64,000 bases of DNA from JACCYX01 sp964610045 (GTDB lineage: Bacteria > Chloroflexota > Chloroflexia > Thermomicrobiales > UBA6265), in assembly GCA_964610045.1 (NCBI GenBank), contig CAZSUN010000010.1, positions 1-64,000 of the forward strand, given 5' to 3'. Below, piece after piece: positions 1 through 9,115 of the stretch. Each line of letters opens with the position of its first letter. Position 1 is the first letter of the stretch. The notes under the pieces were generated by a model. It was not told where the DNA came from, did no database searches, and worked only from the letters and a program-made list of their open reading frames with translations. Made by a program: the position numbers and the translations under genes.

Positions 1-24
1 CCCGGTGAGGCATGCCTCACCGGG
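1..24 (-). terminator. Perfect 24-bp palindrome, probable terminator stem
   Basis: The first 24 bases are a perfect palindrome, able to form a stem of about 10 bp (cccggtgagg pairing with cctcaccggg). It lies about 30 bp downstream of the stop of the minus-strand dehydrogenase gene, where a terminator is expected. The DNA beyond the window edge is missing, so a following T-run cannot be checked. A protein-binding palindrome is the alternative. Confidence 0.45.
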
Positions 25-52
25 CCTGGTGGAGGGTGAGCGTGCGGCGAAC

Positions 53-1006
53 CTAAAATCCGGCCGCCTTGTCGCACAGGTTCAGCAGTGGCTCGCCGGC
101 GATGAACCGCCGGATATTCTCGTAGGTGATCTCGAACTCGCGGTCGCGGGTCTGGGCCGAGCGCGGCGCACAGTGGGGGGTCATGACCAGGTTTGGCGTA
201 TCCCATAGCGGGCTGTCGGCGGGCAGCGGTTCCTGGGAGAAGACATCGAGCCCGGCGCCGGCCAGCGTGCCGGCCGTGAGGCGGGCAACCAGCGCATCCT
301 CATTGATGATGCGTCCGCGCGAGATACCGATCACCATCGCTTCCGGCTTCAGCAGGGCGATTCGCTCCGCGCTGAGCAGGTCGTCGGTGTCGGCGGTGTA
401 GGGCACCGCGACAAAGACGACGTCGGCCGTCGCGAGTTCCTCATCCAGGTGGTCCAACGAGCGTACCGGGAATTCACCGGTATTTTCGGCCGGAACGAAC
501 AGATCGAGACCAACGACCTCCATATCGAAGGCGGCGGCTCGCTTCGCGATGGCGCGGCCGATGTTGCCCATCCCCAGCACCAGCGCACGCTTGCCGTAGG
601 CCGAGGTCATCTCGACATCGCGGCCGTAGGCGCGGAACGTATGGTTGCGCTGATCGTGGGCGTAGCCGGAGAGCCAGCGATTGAGCGAGAGCAGGAGGGC
701 GAAGGCGTGTTCGGCGACGAACGGCGCGTGGGCGCCGCGCGTGTTGGTAATGGTGACATCGCTCTCGACCATGCCGGGGATGGCGATGATCGTTTCGATG
801 CCGGCGCCGGTGGAGTGGACCCATTTCAGGCCTGGGCCGGCGTTCGCATAGGCTTCGGGCGTGATGCGCCCGATGAAGGCGTCGGCGTTCGCCATGGCCT
901 CCGGTTCGTCAGTGACAAACGGGAATGCTGCCTCGGGAAACTTCGCGCGGACCTCATCCATCCGCCACGGCTCAAACCCGAACTCCCGCCCCAGTACGAT
1001 CTGCAC
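53..1006 (-). CDS. D-2-hydroxyacid dehydrogenase family protein
   Basis: NAD(P)-dependent dehydrogenase of the D-isomer-specific 2-hydroxyacid family, interconverting 2-oxo and 2-hydroxy acids; the substrate cannot be read from sequence. The nucleotide-binding motif GMGNIG is present, followed by the family's catalytic residues: Arg in SRGRIINEDAL, Glu in SQEPLP and His in TPHCAP. The start is taken as GTG at 1006, which has AAGGACAGGA just upstream and leaves about 317 residues, usual for the family. An in-frame ATG at 1072 would add 22 residues unlike the family N-terminus. It is a single gene with a palindromic stem downstream. Its N-terminal domain is divergent, as in the glyoxylate/hydroxypyruvate reductase A-like branch. 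Confidence 0.9.
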   Translation of the reverse strand: MQIVLGREFGFEPWRMDEVRAKFPEAAFPFVTDEPEAMANADAFIGRITPEAYANAGPGLKWVHSTGAGIETIIAIPGMVESDVTITNTRGAHAPFVAEHAFALLLSLNRWLSGYAHDQRNHTFRAYGRDVEMTSAYGKRALVLGMGNIGRAIAKRAAAFDMEVVGLDLFVPAENTGEFPVRSLDHLDEELATADVVFVAVPYTADTDDLLSAERIALLKPEAMVIGISRGRIINEDALVARLTAGTLAGAGLDVFSQEPLPADSPLWDTPNLVMTPHCAPRSAQTRDREFEITYENIRRFIAGEPLLNLCDKAAGF

Positions 1007-1240
1007 CTTGTTCCTGTCCTTCCGCAATGACCCAGAATCAGTCCGGCGACATGATAGTGCCAAATTCCCCAATCGTCGCGGGAATGGCCACCGTTCGCCC
1101 CGGCCTTCATCCGATCATCCCTGGCGGGAGTGGCAGTTGTCGTGTCGCTTCCGTTCGGCTGATCCGGCGCCAGGCCTCGTCATCGACCGCACCAGGCGTG
1201 GTCCGTGATCCTGCTCGGCGTCCCTGCCGGCCCTTGGCCG
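1007..1240. other. Intergenic spacer
   Basis: About 234 bp separate the stop of the secreted alpha/alpha-barrel protein from the preferred start of the dehydrogenase; both genes are on the minus strand. Nothing coding or structured is recognised apart from the Shine-Dalgarno-like AAGGACAGGA of the dehydrogenase at its low end. Confidence 0.4.
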
Positions 1241-3484
1241 TCAGGCGTGGCGCGCTGCACCCGGTTGGTGGAGGTTTGCGTCGCGCGGCGGAGCTGGCCG
1301 CCGTGACATCCCCCGCTGGATACCAGATCGAGCCGCGATCGGTCCTGGATGCCGGGCAGCTCGGCCAGGTGCAGTGTTGGGAACTGCCGACGCCGGACCA
1401 GATGCCGGAACACCGCCATCCGGCTGGATCGATCCCGGCTGTAGCTCGGGAATTGCCACGCCAGCCTCCTGGAGGAGGGCGAACTGCATGAGCGCGGGAT
1501 TGAACCACCAGCTGATCTTGCGTGCGGGCGAGACGTGGTGGCTACTGTTGCCGATATTGTTCGCCTTGATGAATTGGGCGGGGTCGTCGAGTCCCTCCGC
1601 AAGGTCGTCGGCCGTCCAGGTAGCCGGATCGCGATGGAGGCGCGTCTGGTCGGCCAGGACCCACTCGGCGCAGAACGCGAACTCCTGGTGCAACGCAACG
1701 AACGACTCGCCCTCGCTGGCGAACGGACCGATCGGGTTGCTGTCGAACTCGCCCGTACGCTGCAGGGCTCGGATCCCGGCAGCCGTGATGCCCGTCACAT
1801 CCAGGCAGTGCAGGTAGTCACTGTACTGACTGAAGTTCTGGCGCTGGCCATTGGTGTCGAGGCCGGCGCCATAGAGGGGAACCAGGATGCGCGGGTTGTC
1901 TTCATCGACTGCCATGTCGTCCGTGACGACGAGTGCCTCCGGATCGAAGGAGTCCCGGGGGGAGAGGAACGTATCGTCCGCATTGCCGTCGTTGTCATCG
2001 AAGTAGGCGCTGCCGGTATCGCGCAGGTAGCGCGTCAGCCGGATGAAGATCTCGTCCACCTGAGGGGCGCCGGTTTGATCCTGGTAGGCGAGGAGTGGTT
2101 CGACGAGGAGCGCAGGCATCCAGCCGGAGCACCATGGCTCGTCGGCATCCCCTTCCGCAGCTTGCTCGGCGGTGTGGATGAAGCAGTTCTGCGGCGGGAA
2201 GTCCGGTGCACCGGGGTTGATTTCGGCCAGGGTCTCCGCATCGCCGGTGATGTGGCGAGTGGCGGTGGTCACCATCTCCGTTGCAGCCTCGAGGTAGTCG
2301 GTATCACCGGTCAGTTGGTAGCCGTAGGTGAGCGCCTCGATGCTGACGGCCAGGAGCCGTTCGGTCCACAGGCTTTCGAGATCGCCGATGTATCCAGCCC
2401 GGTATGGCGCCACGAAATCCTCGTCGTTCAGGAACAGCTCGGCGATTGCCGTGCCTGCTGCGCGGGCCGACTCGTCTCCGGTCAGGGCGTAGTAGGCGAC
2501 CAGCCCGCGCAGGTGCGAGTATTTGGGGTCGGGGTCTGGCTTACCGGTGAAGATCCCTCGATACTCGCCGTCCAACTCGATCTGGTCGGCAAAGTACGCG
2601 CACAGGCGATAGCCCTCGCGCAGGAAACGAGTGTCGCCGGTCTGCATTGCGAAGGCGAGGAAGGTGGCGCACCGGTCGTAGAGCCAGCCCTCGAACCCTG
2701 CTTCCGGATCGGTGGGATCGATGACGAAGGCGGCATTGAGCGGGTAGGACTCCTGCAACATTGCCGAGAGGCCGAAGGGGGTCACCGCGTCCGAGAGGAA
2801 CTGAAGGCCCGCGAGGTCGTCGCCAAGCTGGCTGGAAGAGATGAGAGGACCGAGGATGCCGGTGTCGGCCAGGTAGCCATCGGGAAAGATTGCCAGGATC
2901 GACGGCTCTCGCGAGGTGTAAAAGACCTCGGTCCGCTCATCGGTCGTCACCAGGGCCGGACCGTTATCTCCCTCTTCGATCGTGTAGGTTGCAACATCCG
3001 CCGCCTCGTCGGAGGCAGTGCTGGTCTCACTGAACGGGACCGGCTCATCGGTCACCGTCACGCTGCCGCCCTGCCAGGTCACCTCCACCTCAGTGCAATC
3101 CTCTTCCACCACCGACGCCGGGAACTGGATCAGGACCGCTCGCGCACCCGTCGCGTTCCCCTCGGCGTCGAGCTCATCGAGGAGGACGGTGACGGTTGCT
3201 TCCACCGGTTCACCCGCGACGGTCACTCCCAGCGTGCCAGCATCGGAAACGGCGCCAGCCGGGAGCGGCAGCCCGAACGAGACGGTGTCGCCAGCGTCTC
3301 CGGTCGTCTCAAGGGCAATTCCCACCCCGGATTCCCACGAGGCGGATGGAGCAGGACAGGTGGTGATGCTGGATGACGGCCCCTGCCCCGCAGTGGCCGG
3401 ATCGTGCCCGATCAGGCTGGCCGGGAGGAATCCGGCGACGGCGAGGACGAGACCCACGAAGAGATGAAGGAGTGACTGGGTCAT
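1241..3484 (-). CDS. Secreted alpha/alpha-barrel protein (six-hairpin glycosidase-like fold)
   Basis: Exported protein of 747 residues with a signal peptide (MTQSLLHLF, then a hydrophobic run through AGFLPASLIG). A beta-rich N-terminal domain contains SFGLPLPAGAV, a phrase seen in the N-terminal domain of PcRGLX/YetA-like polysaccharide lyase relatives. Residues of about 230-640 carry repeated helical hairpins around Tyr and Trp (GYRLCAYFADQ, YSHLRGLVAYYALTGD, EALTYGYQLTGDTDYLEAA), as in (alpha/alpha)6 barrels acting on polysaccharides. No catalytic residue can be assigned. The ORF begins at 3556, but ATG at 3484 precedes the signal peptide. The last 60 residues are Pro/Arg/Ala-rich and look out of keeping, so a frameshift near 1450 is possible. 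Function is inferred only from fold. Confidence 0.6.
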   Translation of the reverse strand: MTQSLLHLFVGLVLAVAGFLPASLIGHDPATAGQGPSSSITTCPAPSASWESGVGIALETTGDAGDTVSFGLPLPAGAVSDAGTLGVTVAGEPVEATVTVLLDELDAEGNATGARAVLIQFPASVVEEDCTEVEVTWQGGSVTVTDEPVPFSETSTASDEAADVATYTIEEGDNGPALVTTDERTEVFYTSREPSILAIFPDGYLADTGILGPLISSSQLGDDLAGLQFLSDAVTPFGLSAMLQESYPLNAAFVIDPTDPEAGFEGWLYDRCATFLAFAMQTGDTRFLREGYRLCAYFADQIELDGEYRGIFTGKPDPDPKYSHLRGLVAYYALTGDESARAAGTAIAELFLNDEDFVAPYRAGYIGDLESLWTERLLAVSIEALTYGYQLTGDTDYLEAATEMVTTATRHITGDAETLAEINPGAPDFPPQNCFIHTAEQAAEGDADEPWCSGWMPALLVEPLLAYQDQTGAPQVDEIFIRLTRYLRDTGSAYFDDNDGNADDTFLSPRDSFDPEALVVTDDMAVDEDNPRILVPLYGAGLDTNGQRQNFSQYSDYLHCLDVTGITAAGIRALQRTGEFDSNPIGPFASEGESFVALHQEFAFCAEWVLADQTRLHRDPATWTADDLAEGLDDPAQFIKANNIGNSSHHVSPARKISWWFNPALMQFALLQEAGVAIPELQPGSIQPDGGVPASGPASAVPNTAPGRAARHPGPIAARSGIQRGMSRRPAPPRDANLHQPGAARHA

Positions 3485-3586
3485 GAGCGTATCCCTGAAC
3501 GGATGGGAGGAGTGTCTATGCGGACCCGACGAGACGAAGATGTTGATGGGTACCAAATCCGGGTGACGGTGTGCCGGATCCGGTGC

Positions 3587-6500
3587 TCAAGGTCCGGCCG
3601 CCACCACGGTGGTTTCGGTCGCCGACTCGATCACGACGTTTTCAATGATGATCTCCGGGGTGGTCCGGATCACGATCGTATACGTGCCCGGCGGGAGGGA
3701 AACGGGTTCTGAATCGACCAGGCCCGTCGCGACGACGCTGCCGTCCTCGCCGATGACCTCGTAGGCCGGCAGGATTGCCTGGGCCACGGCCCGATTGAGT
3801 TCACTCGCGTTGGCGGCGTCGAAGTATTGCCCGTTCCCGAGATCCGCCCATTCGGCGAACGTCGTCTGGAGGGCGGCATCATCGATGGCGAACCCGACGA
3901 TGTTGACCCGCACATCGATGCCGCTGGCCACGAGGGCCGCAATCGCCGCGGCCGGGTCGCCGTCGCAGGTCTCCTCGCCATCGGTCACCAGCACCACGAC
4001 CTTCGGCCCGCTGGCGCCGGCAAGATCCTGGACAACGGCGTCCAACGCCGCCCCGATCGGCGTGCGGACGAGATTCACGATCGGGAGGGTGGCCATGGTC
4101 CCGGCCATCGTGGCCGGATCGAGGGGCCCCGGCGGCATCGCGAGGTCGGTGTTGCACGAATCAGGGGTGTCGCCGAAGGTGCGGAGCGACACCGTGGTCC
4201 CCGGTGGGATCGTGGTGGTGACGAGATCGATCAGGGCGGTTTTTGCGATATCTGCCCGTGACTGTCCGTCCATCTGCTGCAACATCGAGCCAGACGTGTC
4301 GAGAATGATGGCGACCTGTCCTTCCTGCGAGGCCGGCAGGCTGGCCTGTTCGCCTTCCCCGGTACCGGGGGAGACCACCACGAGGCTGCCGTACGGCTCG
4401 CCGGTGCTGGTGGTGGCTGGTGTGGGAGTGACCGTTGGCACCGGCGCTGGCGTTGGCACGGGTTGAACGGTGGGCGTTGGTGCAGGAGTTGCCGCCGGTG
4501 GGGCCGGCCTCGTGAGTGCGCTGACGGAATAGATCGCCGGTCTGCGGAGCGCGGTGGCTGCCCGGTCGAAGGCGATGTCCATCTCGCCCTGGTTGCGGAC
4601 ATACACATAGTCACCGCTGTTGACCATGGACCAGTCCTGCATCAGGTCCTGCTCAACGGCGTGCGTTACCCCACCGGCAATCTGGATCGCGAAAACCCTG
4701 GGCCGGACATCGTCAAACGTCGTCCAGAGGCTGTCCAGCACCTCCTGGGGGTGACCGCTCTCGGCGTCGGTGACGATCACGATCGCGCGGTTGCCGGTCT
4801 GCCGCTCGAGTTCCGACATCGCCATTTGCAGCGCCTCTTCGGCCTCGCTGGAGTCGGTGGACCGTGCATAGGCGTTGACCGCAGCCTGGATTTCCCAGTA
4901 CTGGTCGGTCCAGTCGTCGAGCAGCAGGCTCTCGCCAAACGGCAGCAGGTTGACGAACTCGTGTCCTGGCAGGACACCGTTGGCGAACTGGAACAAGCCC
5001 TGGTAGACGGTGGATTGGTAACCGCCGATGCTGCCGCTGGTGTCGAAGGCGAAGACGATCGATGTCGTAGGTTGGACGATGCGCAGGGTGTAGCTGGCGC
5101 CGGGTTCGACATCTGCCGTGAGCCGAAGGGTGGCATCCCCAACCTGCGAGGCCGCGAGCGGGATCTCGGTTCCGTCGTCGTCAAAGAGGGTTGCGGTGAC
5201 ACCGAGAGCGGGTATGCCCGCCACGTCAATGACCAGCTGGCTATCGCCAGGAGGGATCTCAACCCGGTACCAGTCCTCATCGACATCGAACGCGGCGGAG
5301 TTGGTGATCGCGGAGTTCGGCCCGAGCAGGGTTGCGGTCGCCGCGTCATTCCCGGCGTCGGGATCGAGCACGATCGGGTCGGCCGGGAAGGTGCGTTCGT
5401 AGATGGCAACGCGGGCATACGTACCCCATTCGCCGAGGATCGACCGGTACTCGTCATCGACCGGCGACTCGGTGATGCGAAGCCGCTCCGGTAACTCCAG
5501 CCAGACGGTTGCCTGGCCCTCGGCCAGATCCGCCACCCGTGCGGTGAAGCGGACGAATCGCGCCCAGGTGGGTGTGTCGAGCGTCAGGTTCGGCAGCTCC
5601 CCGTTTGCGCTCACCTGGAACTCGCCGAGTGAGGTCCAGGGGCCGAGCGGGGTGCCGGTGCTGACCTCGATCAGCACGGACGTGAACCAGGCTTCTGCGT
5701 GGCTGTCGGGGAGATTCGACCACTCGATGCTGGTGATTTGCGCGGCGCGGTCGTGGTTGAAACCGACGACCCAGGTCACGGTGGATCCTGGCTCGACGGC
5801 GATCTGGGACGGCGCCCCGTCTGGATCGAGCATGACCTGGGTTTGCGCGAAGTGGCTCAACGCTGGCTGGAAATCGACGATGTGCCCGCCGCGGTCGGCG
5901 GCTGCGAGGTCGAACGCGCCTGGCGACCAGCCGGGGGTGGCCACAACCTTCAATTCGCCAAGGACGACGCTGCCGACACCAAAGAGTTGGGTGGAGAGGA
6001 TGCGCAGGCGTGCAAACCGGGCGTCGACCGGCACATCGAGGGCGAACGCCTGCTCGGTTGTCACCGCCGGCAGCGATGCCTGGAGCACGGTCGTCCAGGT
6101 CTCGCCGTCGGTCGAGAGATCGAGCTCGAAATCCCTGACCTGATTGTCGACCGGCAGACCGTAGGCTGCCGGGAAGAGGATGACACCGGCGACCGGGATC
6201 GGCTCGGCGCCAGCCAGGTCAACCTCGATCTCCACCGGCATCGTATCGGTGCTTCCTCGCCATCCGTAGCCGCTCTGGAAGAGCTGGTCATACAACTGGA
6301 GTTCGTTCGCGGTGGGATCGGCATCGGTGACCGGCAGGCCGCCGAGCGCGGTCCAGGCAACATCGAGCCCGCCCAGGAGTGCCGGTGGCAGGGGTTCCCA
6401 CGGGATGGAGTTGACCGGTATGGCGCTCCCCTGCGGCGTCAGCAACGCCATCGCGCTCGCCTGGACGCCGGCGCTGGACGCCTGGAGGGCGACGGCGATC

Positions 6501-9115
6501 GGGTGGCCGGCCCAGGCGTCGGGCGGGATCGTGACAGCCACGGCGACCTCCGCGGTCGCCCCGGCGGCGACAGTCACAGAGGTGCTGGCCGGGTCAACAC
6601 GCCAGCCGGTGTGCCCGGAAAGACTGGCCAGATCGAGCGTCGCGTCGCTGTCACCGCTGTTGGTGAGGCGGAAGACGCCATCGATCAGCTGGGCCTGGTG
6701 CCAGAACGCGGCAGGCACGGCATCGCCGAAATCGAGGCTGGCGGAGAGCGATCCAGTGTTGCCCGGGGCCGGGGTAGCCACGAGGTCGGCTGGCTCGCCC
6801 GCCGATGTGACTGCGACGGTGTAGTCGCCGGTGCCACGGACTTCGAGCAGGATCGTTTGGTCCGGGGGTATGTCGAAGATCTGGGTACCGGGCTGGTCGC
6901 CGGCGATACCGGAAAGAGACATTTCCCAGGTTTCGGCGGTCGGCGCGGTGTGAAGCCACGCGGTCACGTTTTCGCCGGAGGCGGTGACCATCACCTGATC
7001 GGTGACGATGGCAGGAAGCACGTACCAGTCCGTGTCCCCGGGGGAGACCACCGGATCGAGGGTGCCGGAGACCTGCATCGTGGCGGGGATCGGGATTGCC
7101 AACAGGATCGTGTCGTTGGGTTCGAGGTCGGCGGGCATCGTGAACGGATCGAGCGGGGTCAGCACCAGGCTGTATGGATCTTCGCCGGGCAGCGACGACG
7201 ACAGCTGGAGCGAATAGTCTCCGGGTTGGAGCAGGCCGGACCAGATGATAGGTAGACCGGGTTCAGGGGTGTGGAAATCCAGGATGCGGCGACCGTTCCA
7301 GTCCAGCGAGCCGTCGATGGACATGCCTGCCGGCACGGTCACGGTCATCTGGGCGAACGTCGGACCCTGGAGCGAGAACCGGTAGAAATCGACGTCGGTT
7401 TCCGTTGCCAGGCGGCCCGTTCGCACCTCAAGGAGCCGAGTCGGTTGGGAGCGGTCGGGGCTGTCGTTGGGCTCTTGTTCGTGGAGCGGGTCTGGTGCAG
7501 CTGCAAGCGGTTCGGGCGTGGCGCCGGGGAGGGGGGGAGCGGGAGTGGCTGCCGGGCCGAGTGGGGTGGCGGATATCGTGTACTCGCCACTGCTCCCGCG
7601 CACATAGACCACGTAGTCGCCCGGCGGCAGGTAAACATCGGAGAGCGTGGCGGTGCCGTCTTCGGGCACGGCGTAAACGAGCACCTGACCGTTGGCGTCG
7701 ATGAGGCCGAGTTCGGTCACGCCGCCGCCGGTGGCCTCGATCCGCCAGAGTTGCGGCGGCCCGGAGACCGGGATCCGGAAGTGGTCGATGTCGCCGTTGT
7801 CGCCCTCAAGCCGCCCGGCACTGATGTACCGCTCGCCGTCCGGCAGCAGTGGGCTGGCGTGGGCCGGATCGTGGTTCGGTTCCGTCTCGAATCCCGCGGT
7901 GGGTGGCCCGGAGATGTCGATCTTCAGGATGTAGGGAGCGCCTGGGGCCGGTGGACCGTAGATGGTCAGCAGGTACCCGCCTTCCGGCAGCGTGAGATCG
8001 TTGAGTGCGGCGCCAGTCTCGCCTTCGGCGCAGCCGAGAAGCACGCCACTGGCGTCGTTGAGGCACATGCTGCGGCGGACCGTGCCCTGGGAAATGAGGC
8101 GAAAGTCGATCAGGCGGTTCGCCTGGGCCGCGTTGATGGTGAAGGCATAGATGTCGGTGCCGTTGCTGGTGGGCCGCTCGGCGATGCGGCCGGTGAGGGT
8201 GAACGAATCGCCTTCGAACACGAGCGGTTGGGCATCGGCGACCGAATCGTTCGGTTCGTCCTCAAGTGAAGGCGAGCGTGGCGTCGTCGCGCTGGCCATG
8301 ACTACCCAGGGACCTGGGGTGGAGCGAGTGATGGTGATGAGCCAGGCGCCGGGGTCGAGACCGAGATCCGGCATCAGGCTCCGACCGTCGACATCGGCCT
8401 GGGAACTGTAGACGATCACCCCTGCCGGGTTGGTGAGATACCAGGAGAGCGTTTCGCCAACCCCGCCCCGCACGACGAGATCGTGGTGCGAGCCGGCCGT
8501 GGCCTCGTCGACGGTCCAGGCCAGCTGGATCTGGCTCTCGCCGGTCGCACCGGAGACGCCGAAGGCGCCGGTGACCGGCCATGCGTCGTCGCCCGGATCG
8601 ATTGTCTCCGGCAGTGGCGCATCCGCCGAAACGGTGAGTTGGTACGGGCCCACCTTGTTGTAGGCGACCGCGATGAAGTACTCGCCTGGAGCAAGCAGGA
8701 TGTCGCTGACCGCGTGCGGTTGGTCCTCGACTCCCATCTGGTTGATGAGCTCGGTGTAGGCGGTCTGGCGGCCCTGGTCGTCGAATTCGACAGTGTAGAG
8801 TCCGATCACGCCGATCGCGCCCGGGATGGCGGGAATGGCGAATGTCCAGGCGACCGGCTGATCCGAATCCGGCACGACCCAGTGATAGAAATCGGTCCCG
8901 GCGACGGCGGGATCGGCGGTCGCGCAGCGCGCACCTTCGCCGAGTTCGCTCGCCTCGAACGGTTCGTCGTTGGGCTCGGTGGCAATGACGCAGTCAGCCG
9001 TGGTGGGAGTTTGGGAGATCGCAACCGGCGTCAGGTCGTGAAACCAGATCACCAGCAGCAGGATGGCGAACATCGCGCGCGACCGGGCTGGGCACGGCCG
9101 GTGCGAGGGGGTCAT
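3587..9115 (-). CDS. Giant secreted protein with PPC-like repeats, discoidin-like domain and two VWA domains
   Basis: An 1842-residue exported protein. The signal peptide is basic and then hydrophobic (FAILLLVIWFHDL). About six modules begin with an EPND-type motif (TEPNDEPFEA, DEPNDSVADA, TEPNHDPAHA, QEPNDSPDRS, LEPNDTILLA, DAGNDAATAT), typical of prepeptidase C-terminal (PPC) beta-sandwich domains. A discoidin (F5/8 type C)-like segment follows near residues 1000-1110. The first VWA domain has an intact metal site (AFDTSGSIGGY). A Pro/Thr linker (PTPTVQPVPTPAPVPT) leads to the second VWA domain (ILDTSGSML, TDGEETCDGD) and a short PEGA-like beta domain. VWA and PPC domains bind proteins or glycans, so an adhesin or surface-sensor role is inferred. 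Its start ATG overlaps the stop of the transglutaminase-like gene by 4 bp, so the two are probably translationally coupled. Confidence 0.8.
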   Translation of the reverse strand: MTPSHRPCPARSRAMFAILLLVIWFHDLTPVAISQTPTTADCVIATEPNDEPFEASELGEGARCATADPAVAGTDFYHWVVPDSDQPVAWTFAIPAIPGAIGVIGLYTVEFDDQGRQTAYTELINQMGVEDQPHAVSDILLAPGEYFIAVAYNKVGPYQLTVSADAPLPETIDPGDDAWPVTGAFGVSGATGESQIQLAWTVDEATAGSHHDLVVRGGVGETLSWYLTNPAGVIVYSSQADVDGRSLMPDLGLDPGAWLITITRSTPGPWVVMASATTPRSPSLEDEPNDSVADAQPLVFEGDSFTLTGRIAERPTSNGTDIYAFTINAAQANRLIDFRLISQGTVRRSMCLNDASGVLLGCAEGETGAALNDLTLPEGGYLLTIYGPPAPGAPYILKIDISGPPTAGFETEPNHDPAHASPLLPDGERYISAGRLEGDNGDIDHFRIPVSGPPQLWRIEATGGGVTELGLIDANGQVLVYAVPEDGTATLSDVYLPPGDYVVYVRGSSGEYTISATPLGPAATPAPPLPGATPEPLAAAPDPLHEQEPNDSPDRSQPTRLLEVRTGRLATETDVDFYRFSLQGPTFAQMTVTVPAGMSIDGSLDWNGRRILDFHTPEPGLPIIWSGLLQPGDYSLQLSSSLPGEDPYSLVLTPLDPFTMPADLEPNDTILLAIPIPATMQVSGTLDPVVSPGDTDWYVLPAIVTDQVMVTASGENVTAWLHTAPTAETWEMSLSGIAGDQPGTQIFDIPPDQTILLEVRGTGDYTVAVTSAGEPADLVATPAPGNTGSLSASLDFGDAVPAAFWHQAQLIDGVFRLTNSGDSDATLDLASLSGHTGWRVDPASTSVTVAAGATAEVAVAVTIPPDAWAGHPIAVALQASSAGVQASAMALLTPQGSAIPVNSIPWEPLPPALLGGLDVAWTALGGLPVTDADPTANELQLYDQLFQSGYGWRGSTDTMPVEIEVDLAGAEPIPVAGVILFPAAYGLPVDNQVRDFELDLSTDGETWTTVLQASLPAVTTEQAFALDVPVDARFARLRILSTQLFGVGSVVLGELKVVATPGWSPGAFDLAAADRGGHIVDFQPALSHFAQTQVMLDPDGAPSQIAVEPGSTVTWVVGFNHDRAAQITSIEWSNLPDSHAEAWFTSVLIEVSTGTPLGPWTSLGEFQVSANGELPNLTLDTPTWARFVRFTARVADLAEGQATVWLELPERLRITESPVDDEYRSILGEWGTYARVAIYERTFPADPIVLDPDAGNDAATATLLGPNSAITNSAAFDVDEDWYRVEIPPGDSQLVIDVAGIPALGVTATLFDDDGTEIPLAASQVGDATLRLTADVEPGASYTLRIVQPTTSIVFAFDTSGSIGGYQSTVYQGLFQFANGVLPGHEFVNLLPFGESLLLDDWTDQYWEIQAAVNAYARSTDSSEAEEALQMAMSELERQTGNRAIVIVTDAESGHPQEVLDSLWTTFDDVRPRVFAIQIAGGVTHAVEQDLMQDWSMVNSGDYVYVRNQGEMDIAFDRAATALRRPAIYSVSALTRPAPPAATPAPTPTVQPVPTPAPVPTVTPTPATTSTGEPYGSLVVVSPGTGEGEQASLPASQEGQVAIILDTSGSMLQQMDGQSRADIAKTALIDLVTTTIPPGTTVSLRTFGDTPDSCNTDLAMPPGPLDPATMAGTMATLPIVNLVRTPIGAALDAVVQDLAGASGPKVVVLVTDGEETCDGDPAAAIAALVASGIDVRVNIVGFAIDDAALQTTFAEWADLGNGQYFDAANASELNRAVAQAILPAYEVIGEDGSVVATGLVDSEPVSLPPGTYTIVIRTTPEIIIENVVIESATETTVVAAGP

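Noticed and set aside
1..24. Palindrome considered as a mobile-element end or attachment site
   Set aside because: Its position just behind a gene stop and lack of any mobile-element gene favour a terminator-type stem.
1535..3376. Long plus-strand open frame (613 codons) opposite the secreted alpha/alpha-barrel gene
   Set aside because: Antisense shadow of a high-GC gene. Its translation is Val/Gly/Arg-rich with no recognisable domain, while the minus strand has a signal peptide and fold pattern.
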